64,000 nt of DNA from assembly GCA_002150815.3 (NCBI GenBank), contig NDFF03000033.1, forward strand, positions 620,001 to 684,000. Direction: 5' to 3'. Below the pieces are notes generated by a model. That model saw only the letters and a program-made list of their open reading frames with translations. It was not told where the DNA came from and ran no database searches. The position numbers and the translations under genes are program-made. Positions 25,101 to 36,434 of this stretch are shown here, piece after piece (the first letter of the stretch is position 1; each line of letters starts with the position of its first letter). This stretch comes from Grammothele lineata (lineage: Eukaryota > Basidiomycota > Agaricomycetes > Polyporales > Polyporaceae).

Positions 25101-25756
25101 CGACGGTTCCAGGCGCCTCCCTCCGCCAGCGAATGGATGGACCCGCATACAGTGACTGTCCTCCCTATTGATAACTCATTAATGGTGATCAATTGGCACG
25201 GATTGGTGACGTTCACCTTTAGAATGATCGACCAACTGCCGGCTGAATGCTTGGTTCGCGATGAGATTTCTAGACAACAGAGATCTGCAACAGAAGCAAG
25301 CGCTAGAATGCGTCCGGTGACTAGTGAATACGCGACGTTGAGTGTTCCATGATGCGAGTCTTTACCTTCACCGCGAAATCCGAAAGTGGTAACCTCGTCC
25401 AAGGACGCGGGCGTATATGCTTTCGATGTTCCTGCAATATGGTCAGCCACGTTTCCAGGCAAATGCTACAATCCTTGGGACCTACCGTATCGTCCATCTT
25501 CGTGCGCATTGTCGCCCGCAAGAAGTGTAAGGCCATCTCTTGTGATGCCCTGACCGTCGTCGCGCACCCAACATTCCCATTCCTCGGGATCAACAGAAAC
25601 ATCTATGTTCTGAGCGCCCGCATCTAAGGAGTTCTGGGCCAGCTCGGAAATAAGCTGGGGAATGGACGTGAGAATTTGAGTGGACCGTAGTTTCGACCTC
25701 GTAGTCGCTGGCAGAGAGGAAATAGATGCGCTGGGAATAGCGCCAGCTGAGTCCAT
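22128..25756 (-). CDS. MLH3: DNA mismatch repair protein MLH3 (MutL homologue)
   Basis: MLH3 pairs with MLH1 to form MutL-gamma, a nicking endonuclease in mismatch repair and meiotic crossing over. GHKL ATPase motifs are clear: ELAQNSLDAGAQNIDVSVDP (motif I), VRDDGQGIT (motif II), and TTFGFRGEALASVADLC (motif III). After several exons the long C-terminal exon starts near MENFLVQHGFL. It carries the endonuclease metal site LVLVDQHAADERVRVERFL. The last exons contain ACRGAIMFND, then PFQCAHGRPS, the Cys/His metal ligands, and end NRFAQGSDS. A run of 13 glycines (23174-23212) sits five residues before DQHAADERV. The start is chosen at 25756 by the N-terminal family pattern; the codon before it is GTG. 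Splice joins between 24000 and 25500 are approximate. Confidence 0.87.
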
Positions 25757-26694
25757 CACATTGGTGCAAATTAGCCGCTAAACCGAAACGTTTCGTGTTA
25801 TAGCGGCTTGGAGGCTGGAACGAAAGACGATGAGGAGCGTGGTTGAGTAGGTCGAAGCGAAAAAGTTTAAGCGGTCGAGGAACACCTCTAAGCGCTCATG
25901 ACGTTGCGCGCCAGACCCTAACCCCGGCGTTGTGGCGATATCCCGATCACGGACAAGCGTTGAGTCGGCTTCTCCAGCCACTGCTGCAGCTCGTCGACTT
26001 TCTCGACCACCTTCGCTCCGAACGGTCACGGACCCTCTCCCCGAGGACGCTGTCCGCACCCACACTGAGCAGGATTGGTCTGCATGAGCTGATGATCAGA
26101 TGGACCGTCCACCATTGCTCAAAAGCCATTGCTGAACATGCTACGTCCGTGGCAACACTGGCCTTCCTTACGCTCAGGCTTCGTTCAAAATCGACATCGG
26201 ATACACCAGCGACGATCCACACGCGAGGTAGGAATGCGGGGGACGCAAGGACTCCCCGGGATCAGCTCGTGTGAGAACTAGGAAGAAATTTGTCCGCAAG
26301 AACGGGGACCCGCGCGTCACCTCATGGCTTCCTTGCCACCTCTCCCCCGCTTGCCAACAAACCCCAGGGCTTCGGTGGTCATTGAGGCAAGTATCATCAC
26401 CCTTATCAAGCCGCGCAGTTCATTGACTTAGTATTGATGCAACTGCGATAGGTAGCTCGCGCTACGTGGTATGGCGTAGGCCCTAATCTGAGCCGCCGGT
26501 CACAACAAATAGTGGACCCACTCACGCATACAGGCCGTTTCTCTGAGGGCAGAGGCGCCTCGTTTTCCCTCGCACCCCTGTACTATGAACCCGTGGACAA
26601 GCGGGGAGCTCATTGACCCCATGAGTCGCCGCTCACAAAAGCAAAGAGGGCTACCTTAGCCCCCCTTTGCCCCCCTCTCGTCCAACGTCTCTCC
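25757..26694. other. Divergent intergenic region between MLH3 and the SET gene
   Basis: MLH3 (minus) and the TPR-SET gene (plus) diverge from here. A plus-strand ORF at 25843-26274 has no family features and I leave it out. A C-rich tract at 26660-26693 directly precedes the SET-gene ATG and probably is its core promoter or leader. Confidence 0.4.
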
Positions 26695-29446
26695 ATGGAC
26701 CCAGACACCCTCGCAGCGCTCATGGCTCAGGCCAGCATGTCGCCCTCCAGGGTGGGAACATCTCCTCCTGAATTACGCAAGGCCCCGCCGCAGTACCGCC
26801 ATGGGATGACCGACAACGAGTTCGCCCAGTATATCCAGGATTACAAGGACTGGGTGAACGAAGACAGCAAGCTCCCTCCGACACGACCGCCTTATCTCGA
26901 TCGCAACCGTTTGATAGCTGAGCAGGTACGCTATCGCTCAGAGTTAGAGGAACATGGCCGCCGTTCTGCCGCAGGCGTGCCATTTATTATGTCCGTCGTC
27001 GGATATCCAAAGCATTCCAGCTCAACGCCCCTCGAGAACCTCAGTCCTAGTACGTCTCATCCATCTTCCCGTCATGATGTTGGCCCTCATACCCTTACCA
27101 CGCCGTTCTTCTAGTCAGGTTCTCAGAGATGCTCGTGCGGCGTGCCCATACGGTGTGTGGAATACTTTAATGCCGTGCCCAGAGCTGATGGCAAATCCCA
27201 CCAGGGCCGTTACTTACTATGCCGTATAGTTGCCCCTCCCTGTGCGTACCAGCCTCCATTGAACTCTGCTCTTCCCTTACGCCGTTGTGTAGCTCGCATG
27301 TCCGCTGTTCAAACGATCATCGAGGACGTCGATGGCGCCGCTTACGACCTATCGATCTACAATTTCCCCTCCACCTTCGATTGCACGCTCAAGCATCTCG
27401 ATGCGCTCTTCCCTGTTGGTGGCATACTTGCCATCCGCGAGCCTATGTTCAAGACTCCGATGCAGGGCAATAGGCCACTGGTACGCATCGATAGTCCTAC
27501 CGACATCACGTTCGCCGCGCCCGACAGTGCTCTCCTTCGTGGCGTTTCTTGGAGAGCTGGATCATCTGCGCGTGGTGCACCCACCATGCCCGCCACTCTC
27601 GAGGCGTGGCAGCAGCGAGGCAACTTGCATTTTAAGGCGGCGCAGTGGTTCCTCGCCGCCTATGCATACTCTCACGCTCTCACGCTGGACCCGGGCTCGA
27701 CCGTCGTACGTCTAAATCGTGCAGAAACGTACCTGCGTCTGGGTTACCATTCCGGTGCCCAGTACGATGCGCAGAGAGTACTGTCCGAGGAAGGACTACA
27801 TGCTACCCTCGCAGGAAAAGCCATGTTCCGTCTTGCGAAGGCTCAGTACGGGCGGAAGCTGTACACCGACGCCGAACGCACTTTCTCTCGATGGAAGCAA
27901 AGCCACCCTGATGATCTCGCAGCAGACTCATGGATTGAAAAGTGTAAACGCCGCCAGGCGGAGAGTACTACAGGGGAGTACGGCTGGTCCGCCTTGTACC
28001 GCACCGCAAAGTCCAAAATTCGACTCGACGTGGCCGATTTCGTTGGGCCAATCAAAGTAGGCAAAATGGCAGAACGCGGAGGTGGCCGCGGCGTCGTAAC
28101 CACCAGGGACGTTCAAGCGGGAGAGCTTCTGGTAAGTTCGGCTCGCTTGTCTCCCATCGTCGATCATTCAATCTTCTCCTAGTTAGTAGCGAAGCCCTTC
28201 GTGTCCGTTTACGCCGCGGATCTTCCTACGGACCGTGTTGTCATTACACTGGACCTCATTGCCGGCACTTCTAAAACGACCGACTCTTTACTCCTTGCCC
28301 GTGTCATTGAAAAACTGTACGGCAATCCCGACATGCATGACGATGTTTTCCATCTTTACGCCGGGGCCGACTATCCGCCACCTCCCGACCAATACCCTCC
28401 TCCTCCAACGAACCCTGTCGCCGTCGAAATCCTCAGGCCCACCGTCAACATCAACATTGCCCAACTCGAAGCCATCTGCACCTACAATAATTTCTGCCCA
28501 ACACGCCTCGAAGCCCAGGATATCGACTCGGACACGCACACCCAGCCCACAGGCCTCTACCCTCTCGCTTCGCTCTTTAACCACGCCTGCGCCGCTTCTG
28601 CCATCTGGTACTGCATCGGTGACATCCTTATAGTGCGTGCTTCAGGGCTCATCCCCACCGGTAAGGAAGTCACGATCCCATACACCGTCGAATCTTCGTA
28701 CGCCGCCCGCCACACGGCGCTCAAGAAACACCTTGGCGACGCGCTCTGCCAATGCGCCCTCTGCGCAGCGGACCGCACAGACGGCGCTGAGCGCCTCGCG
28801 CGGCGGGACGCGCTCGCTGACCGCGTCGCGTCTGGGCAGCTCGCCCGCGCGTCCCTGGCCGAAGCGCGCGTGTTCGAGCGCGAAGTCCGCGGGACGTACG
28901 CGCCGGGGCGGAGCGAGGCGCGCCCTCTCCTCGCGCTCGCGCTGCACGCGTTCGCGGAGAAGCTCCGCGCTTCAGGCGACTCGCGCCTCGCGCGCGACGC
29001 GATCCGCGCCGACGCCGACGCTTTGCGGTGCTACAGTCTCGAGGTCCCTGAGATCCCTGCAACTGCAACTAGTGCTTCCACCCCAGCGCGCTCCGCGAGT
29101 ACGACTGGGCTCTCTGTCGGTACGGCCCGGCTGCCGGTGGGGACGACGTTCCACGAGCCTGCAGCGATCATGCTCCGGATTGCGAGCACGTACGTGGCTC
29201 TCGGGGAGGAGGCGGACGCGGTGCCGTGGGTGCGGGCGGCGTTGTGGCGTGCGTGCCTCACTTCTTCGCTTTCGCCGTTCGTGCAGCTGTCTAACTCCTG
29301 TGCGCGCTCCACCGCTGCACGTCTTCTTCCCCGCAATCGCAGTGACCGACGCGTCCGTGGGGGGCGGAAAGGCGTTGTTTATGCTCGTGCTCGGGGAGGT
29401 GATGGATGAGATGGGCCTCCGCGCGTTCGCGGACCGCGCCCTATGA
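26695..29446 (+). CDS. SET-domain protein with TPR repeats (SMYD-like, putative lysine methyltransferase)
   Basis: This is a TPR-plus-SET protein of the SMYD-like group, probably a lysine methyltransferase; its substrate is unknown. The N-terminal exon runs MDPDTLAALMAQASMSP to about 27050. An intron then joins it to SQRCSCGVPIRCVEYFNAVP. TPR-like helices follow: WQQRGNLHFKAAQWFLAAYA, LNRAETYLRLGYHSGAQYDA and RLAKAQYGRKLYTDAERTF. The SET start is GRGVVTTRDVQAGELL, joined across an intron to LVAKPFVSVYAADLP. The core motif is SLFNHACAASAIWY, a variant of NHSC, followed by GLIPTGKEVTIPYTVE and a post-SET Cys cluster, LCQCALCAADR. The C-terminal helical repeats end with an exon reading LTDASVGGGKALFMLVLGEV. 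Only about four exons are needed, fewer than its neighbours. Confidence 0.82.
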
Positions 29447-31219
29447 GCGTGTGCGCGTGTTATGCCTTGTCGGCCCACGTGCGGAAGCCTGAAAAGAAAG
29501 AAGGCGGGGAGCACGAAGGCGTGTAATAGTGCAATCTCCGGTATCGGGTCCTGTACGCACATGCTACAAGTACTGCAGCCCGCGTCCCTGGGCTCGGGCG
29601 CGGGTGCGAACGCTAGCAGTAATCGCCGCGGCTCGTGCGTCACCTGGAGCTGGAGCCCCGCCGCGGGCAGCGACCGCGACGAGAACGAGACTCAGCGAAG
29701 GCCCGCGAGGGCCTCTGTATCGCCGTCGCCCACGTTGTCGCCGGCGGCAGAACCGGCGGGGACGTGGAGGCTCGAGGTTCGAGCGCATGGCGCGCCATAG
29801 CCTATAGGGTCCCCGTCAGCGGGGCAGGAGGCTTCGCCGGGGCCGTCGAAGGGGACCGTGGACGGCCGGACTGGGACTAGCGGCCCACGAGGCGCGCGCC
29901 ACGCTCGGTCTCGCGGCCACGACCCACGAAGAGAACGTCCTCCCGCGGAGGGCGTCACTGGACTGAATTGCAATTGAACTCCAGGACTCGACGCCGTCGA
30001 TGGACGCTGCGGTAGTGGTTCCGGTGATGTGACTTCGACGCCCGCGGCGCCTGCTCGACGGGGTCGATAAGAGTCTCAGGCCGAGCGGGGCGGGGGGTGC
30101 GCGAGCCTAGTCTCGCCACCCGCCTGGTGAAACTACCTGTCCCTCCGAGGACGGTGCGCCTGACAGATAGTCAGGCGCGCGTGCGGGCTGCTCGCGAACG
30201 GGTTAGCTCCTTCGCGCGCGCCACGAATTCATTCAGTGCGCACGGGCGAGACGCTACGCTGAGCATCGATTGGGGTGATGGGCTTCGAGGCGGGGTATCC
30301 GAGGGAGTCGGAGCAGTGGAGGCGGACGAGAACGGCGGGCGGTGGCACTCTAGACCCGTTTGCGACGCGCAATCGCGCCCGCCGCGCCGAAAAGCGTAGG
30401 TAGGTACGTGAGCCGATCCCGGGCACATCAGACGTGCGGGGCGGGGCGTCGACGCGACGGTGCCCCCAGAGGCCTCCAGGCGTTTCGCGTCGATCAATCT
30501 TACCTAGGAATCTCGTCATGGATCATATTAGCACGAATTTGGTCTCGCGTGGCCACGCCATGAGGCTTGAGGAGTCGACGAGCTGCGCATCGATGGGTTA
30601 GCTCGGATGTGCGTGTCGCTGGGTGAATGTCATGGGCAGATCGCATCGCCGCGTGTTTGCGGGTTGTTGGTCCGAACGCACCCTATCGCTTATTCATATG
30701 CGAGCGCATCCGGTGCAGACGGAAGTTGTGCCACACAGGCTCCCTGAGTCAGGTAGGCGCATTACTGACCCTGCAGGATGCATATGTCCGAAGTTTTGAC
30801 CACACGCGGCCGAATATCACACGGATGTAATTTCATGACATTGCACAAGGACGCACTGACTGAGACATAACACGATACAGATGACGAGGCGTCTCGACGA
30901 TGGAAACCTAGTGGGTCTACCCGGGGACCAAGATGTGAGACAACAGCGCACAGCAGCTGGACAGAGCAATAGATAGAGCGACGGGGATGAGCCAGTGGAG
31001 GAACTACCGAGATTCTGTGCAGCGTTCCGCGGTGCACGACTGGTATACAACAAACGCCCCTGCCACACCCGGGGGCAGAGGCAATAAATAGACACATAAA
31101 ACGGGTGCCTGACCTGGGGGCGGCAAGATGTGTCGCTCGCGCCAAAGCGGTGTGCGCTACGGCGCAACGCCTCTTAGAAAACCGTCTGCGGGAGGTTCTC
31201 CCTACATACAAGAAAGAGG
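29447..31219. other. 1.8-kb intergenic region
   Basis: Downstream of the SET gene (plus) and downstream of the CAP gene (minus), so the two converge here. ORFs of up to about 150 residues occur on both strands (for example 30762-31211 minus), but none has a domain, a signal peptide or a consistent splice pattern. No transposon or RNA gene is seen. Confidence 0.4.
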
Positions 31220-32541
31220 TCAGAGTGTGCAGGAGAACATCCAGGGTACGCGATGCACGTACTCCTCTTGTCCAATGACGTTTCCCACGGGATCGTACAG
31301 ACAGACGTGGTAGGTGGCCGGACCGTTGTCGGGCCCGAAGAGCCCGTTGCAGGTCGCAACACCGCAGCCCAGCTTGGTCGTCGACTTCCAGATCATCTGG
31401 GTGAAGTGGCTGAACACCACGTTCTGTGGATCAAAGTCGCCTTCGACGGGACGCCACGCTCCCAAGTCAGCTCCCACAGAAAGCCCCGGGTAGTGTGAGC
31501 GCGGGTCCGGACTCACCCCTGTCCGAGAGGAATTGCTCCACTGCCTGGAACGCGTCGAAGTTGGGTCCGGTTGCCGCAACGAGAGCTTCGCCGAACGGGC
31601 CGATCGCGCCGTCCGAATGCCGCAGTTGGCAATTCTCCGCATAGTCTTGCGCCTTCGCTTGCAGCTCGTCGCTCCAGTCGAGCTTGTCTACGCCGGCGTT
31701 CTTGCGGACGACGTTGTGCTGGCCAAGGTACATCTGCTTATTGACCGTAGGCTGCGACATCTGCGCAGACGTGGTGCTCGAGGCAGTGCTCGTGGTTGAG
31801 GCAGAGGACGACGACGACGACGAAGAGAGGGAGGTCGACTGTGACGTTACGCTGGAGCTTGACGCCGCCGATGTGCCCGTCGTGGTAGGCCCGTCCGTCG
31901 TGGTAGGCCCGTCCGTCGTGGTAGAGGCGCTAGTAGAGGAAGAGGTGTCGGGAGTGGTCGAAGCCGTACTCAAAGACGAAGCTGAAGCCGAAGCATCGGT
32001 GGTCGACGGGGCATCCGGGGTTGTCGACGTGGTCGGCGTGTCCGAGGTCGTGGGCGTAGACGAAGCGTCCGAAGTCGTGTCTGTCGCGATGTCCGACGAG
32101 GACGCTGTCGTAGACGTCGAAGCGTCCGAAGTCGGCTTCTCTTCCGTGCTAGTCGACACGGAGGTCGACGAAGCCGAAGTATCTGTCGAGATAGTCGGCG
32201 TCGCAGAGTCCGACGACGCATCCGACGTCGGGGTAGATGCGGAGGACACGGGATCACTGTGCCCCGTGGCCGGAGGCGAAGCCGGGCTGGAGGACACTTG
32301 GGATCCGGGATTGCTTGAGGCTGGATTGCCTACAGGGCCTTGTGGCGGTGGCGAAGGCGAAGGCCCCGATTGAACGGGGTCACCTACAACGAACCGCATC
32401 GAGACAAACAACTTGAGACGCGAACGATCGGGGTACCACTGCGGAAAAACACATACCGTCAGGCCCGTCCAGAGGGGGAGCGGCCGCGGCGATGGCGGCC
32501 AAAGCAAAGATCAGAAGAGTGTAGCCGAAGGAAAGCTTCAT
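31220..32541 (-). CDS. Secreted CAP/PR-1-like (SCP) protein with a Ser/Thr-rich linker
   Basis: CAP proteins are secreted; some fungal ones bind sterols or fatty acids. The first exon encodes a signal peptide (MKLSFGYTLLIFALAAIAAA). A long mucin-like Ser/Thr/Asp/Pro linker of about 200 residues follows, with an 18-bp tandem repeat. The CAP domain starts VNKQMYLGQHNVVRKNAGVD, then LDWSDELQAKAQDYAENCQL. The His/Glu site elements are visible: HSDGAIGPFGEALVAA (the usual GENLA varies to GEALV) and VFSHFTQMIWKSTTKLGCGV. It ends with YHVCLYDPVGNVIGQ and PWMFSCTL. Two introns are needed, one after the signal-peptide exon and one after FLSDRG. Heavy O-glycosylation of the linker is likely. The start is fixed by the signal peptide. 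Confidence 0.9.
31879..31923. repeat. 18-bp tandem repeat in the CAP gene linker
   Basis: Two full copies and one half copy of GTCGTGGTAGGCCCGTCC lie in the Ser/Thr-rich linker. On the coding (minus) strand the unit encodes a Thr-Thr-Asp-Gly-Pro-Thr hexapeptide. Copy number could vary between strains. Confidence 0.8.
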
Positions 32542-33228
32542 CGTGACGTCAAATTCGAAGGACACTAGGCGAGACGAAAGAGTCTCAGCCACCGGGCGTT
32601 TGGACGAAGGAGTGAAATCCAAGCGCAGCAGCGAGGGCTCGCTGGAGCGGGCTGCTCGAAACGAAGGTGGGGGAAGAGGACGAAGGAGAAGGCGCTTGTT
32701 GTCATGCCTGCTGAGCCACGCTAATTTGAGCCATCATGCACAGGTCCTGTCCTGTGTCCCATGCGGGCGCTGTCAGGCGCAGCGAAGCCGCTCCTCCGCC
32801 GCAGATGAGCGGACGACGAGCAGAGAAAGCACAGAAGATGTCCGGAGAGGGGGGACACATATGTGTCCACAACCCGACGCGCGATCTCGCTAACCGCATA
32901 AATTCAAACGGAGCCGCCTCCGATCCCGCGTCTTAATCGAGGACAGGGGCGCTCTCCCCACCTGTCCAAGTGCGACACGCGTCTCAAACGGTCCGGGTAT
33001 GCATCATGGCACGTCCACCGATTTGAGCAGAAGTCAAATATTTGCGTTTGAGACGACTATGAATACAGCGCGAGATAGGTACAGGGACGATCGCGAATCC
33101 TGCGCGCATGATGAAGGCTCTGGGGATGATCCGTCTATCTGATACAGGAACTCACATTGTCAGATACCGACGTTGGCCAAAGCGTACACCTGGAGAAAAC
33201 CACCTCTTGCAACTTCAGATCGCGCGCA
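32542..33228. other. Intergenic region upstream of the CAP gene
   Basis: Lies between two minus-strand genes and contains the CAP promoter and the prefoldin 3' region. No gene, strong TATA box or repeat is evident. Confidence 0.35.
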
Positions 33229-33773
33229 TCAAGGGGCAGATACGGGTCGAATGTTGAAGTCTCGTTTGAAGTTTTCAAACTCCTCATCCTTGCCCTTGTA
33301 TTGCTCCGTTAAGCTCGTGATCAGCTTTTGGATCTACAAACACTGTCAGCACGAACCAGGTAACGTGTATAAAAGTAGCGCACTCCATCGCGATTCGTCT
33401 TGAGGGCGGGCACGACATCCTTGACTGTCCGCTCAACCAGAACGCCTCCCACCAAGCGAAAGCACTTGCGGTCGGGCTCTTCCGCAAGAGCCTCGTCAAG
33501 GGTAGACAATACAAGGCTAACGGCACGCATCAGCTCAGCTATATGGTATGATATTGTGTGCGACGCACTTGTGCTCCTCGACCTCCTGTTCAAACTCTCC
33601 GATTTTGCCTGCTAATGTCTGCAGCTCATTCTGGAAGCGATTGTACTGCTGCTGAATTTCTGGCTAGCCACGCTGGAGATGAGACAGCGAATCGCGCATC
33701 TATACCACGACTACGCACCCTGTGTCGACGGCTTCGGCTGAGCCGCCTTGGACTTGGACTTGGAGGACGACAT
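33229..33773 (-). CDS. GIM4: Prefoldin subunit 2 (GIM4/PFDN2)
   Basis: A beta-type subunit of the hexameric prefoldin chaperone that hands actin and tubulin to the cytosolic chaperonin. Exons read MSSSKSKSKAAQPKPSTQ, then QQYNRFQNELQTLAGKIGEF followed by EQEVEEH (first coiled-coil helix). The next exon, LVLSTLDEALAEEPDRKCFR, is the family signature and continues LVGGVLVERTVKDVVPAL. The last exon is IQKLITSLTEQYKGKDEEFE followed by NFKRDFNIRPVSAP (second helix). The total is about 125 residues, normal for PFDN2. At least three introns interrupt the coding region. The start lies 224 bp from the divergent NDUFS8 gene, so they share a promoter region. Confidence 0.92.
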
Positions 33774-33997
33774 GACGGTCGGGGAGGACGGCGCGGATTC
33801 GGCACGGAAGGACACGGGTCACGTTCCTCGGGCGTTTGATGGCGGGCGCGCTTTCACATCCTCGCATTGTGATTGGCCACGGCGGGACCCGGCAAAGCCC
33901 GCTGGCGCGGGATGGCGTTGAGGTGTCCCGGACGTTGGGGGCCAACACCGTCCACAACGTCGAGCAGCGGTCGCCCGTCGCCCAGACCGTCTCCCCC
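33774..33997. promoter_or_regulatory. Bidirectional promoter region, prefoldin 2 / NDUFS8
   Basis: Only 224 bp separate the start codons of the divergent prefoldin subunit 2 gene (minus) and the NDUFS8 gene (plus). No TATA box is evident; the region is GC-rich, which fits constitutive housekeeping expression. Transcription start sites are not visible from sequence. Confidence 0.5.
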
Positions 33998-35042
<1,045 letters not shown>

Positions 35043-36434
35043 CGGCAGGCATGGAATTGTCGGCAGGAGGCGTGGAGGATGGACGTGTCGCCACAAAGCT
35101 GATGTGATGCTCTCCCGTCGACGTAATTCGATGTCGTATTTCCATCTTTTGCCCTCTACCACGTCTTCTGACAGCAAAGTTCTGGGTTTACAATGCTCGC
35201 GGTAGAAGCCGTAATGGCTGCCGGCGGCATGAAGACGCGTCGGGTCACGCCCACCCCCCATTTTCCCGTGTCACGCCACACCGCAAACTTTGCGGAGTTT
35301 CCGAGAGAGTGCAGGGCCATTGTCGAGTTGCGGGGGATGGTAAGCTGGTCCCGACAGCGCAGAACCCGCCTCAGACGCGCAAATCCGCTACTCTCAGCGT
35401 GAGAGCGATCCCGAGAACCTCGATAGCCAAACTGAGGCAGCTCTCCCCTCCCGCCGGGGCTTCGCACGGCGCAGTTCGTAGCCGCAGCCCCAGAGTTCGG
35501 TGCGGGGCGATTCTAGTTAGATTGATGACCGAAGCAGGGTTGATAGGTATGACGGCGGTCGAGTGTGGCCTGCGAGGGCGCCGTGGAACGTGCTACCAAA
35601 CGATAGTCGGCGCGTCGGACGCAGTTCAGCGGAGCGCGCGTGCCTGTGATCCGCTGACGCAGGCGCCGCAACATATGGTATGTTCTACACCTGCTGCTGC
35701 ATAAGCCCATCGCTGATTTGGATGTTCTCTCGGCAAGCCCTGCGACTCGGCGGTGGCCCCCGGTGCCACCCAAACAGCCAGAGTTCGCCCCTCGCTCGGA
35801 TGCGATGCGCACTAGGCTTCGTTGAGTCCCTCGTCCTTGAAGATTCCGGTTATACGCCACCGCCCTTGCCCCATCAGGGCCTTATCTGTGCTATGAACAG
35901 CAGACGGCACACAGGTAGGCCGGCCCGCACACAGAGTTCCAGGCGGGCGACAGAGCAACTTCGATAACCCCTATCCGCCACGGAGCCAAATCGCGGTGCC
36001 CGATCTCCCCATCTGCGGATCCTACGGGGGCTCCGCCCGCCTCGAAGGCTCCACTCCCAGCCCGGCAGACGCCCCCGGGGCGCCCGTACATTGTCCATGT
36101 GCGCGGATCGTCCGCCCGGGGCCAGCGAATCCGTCGGCGGGCTCGGATGCGCGCGCGGTCGAGTCGGCCTTCGGTGCGCTGCTCCCCTCCCAGGCGCGAT
36201 CGCGAGGTCCGATGACAGCCGCCCAGCGCTCCTCCCCCGCGGGCACACAACGCCCCCCACGACGCTCCTTTGCCCCGCCGCCCGCCCCGCCCGCGCTGAA
36301 GAGAGACCCACCGCTATTTTGGGCTCCCCGGGACACACACGCTACGGACTTCTCGCTTAGACGACTTCAGAGCACCCTCTCGCCCAACGATCGCCCGCTG
36401 GCTGGGCCAGAACCGAGACGAGGACCGCTGTGCG
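35043..36434. other. Intergenic region after NDUFS8
   Basis: A GC-rich region with overlapping short ORFs on both strands, none with family features. It would include the promoter of the uncharacterised plus-strand ORF that follows, if that is real. Confidence 0.35.

Noticed and set aside
31684..32373. 229-codon Val/Glu/Asp-rich plus-strand ORF
   Set aside because: It is the antisense of the Ser/Thr-rich linker of the CAP gene, whose repeats create an open frame on the other strand.
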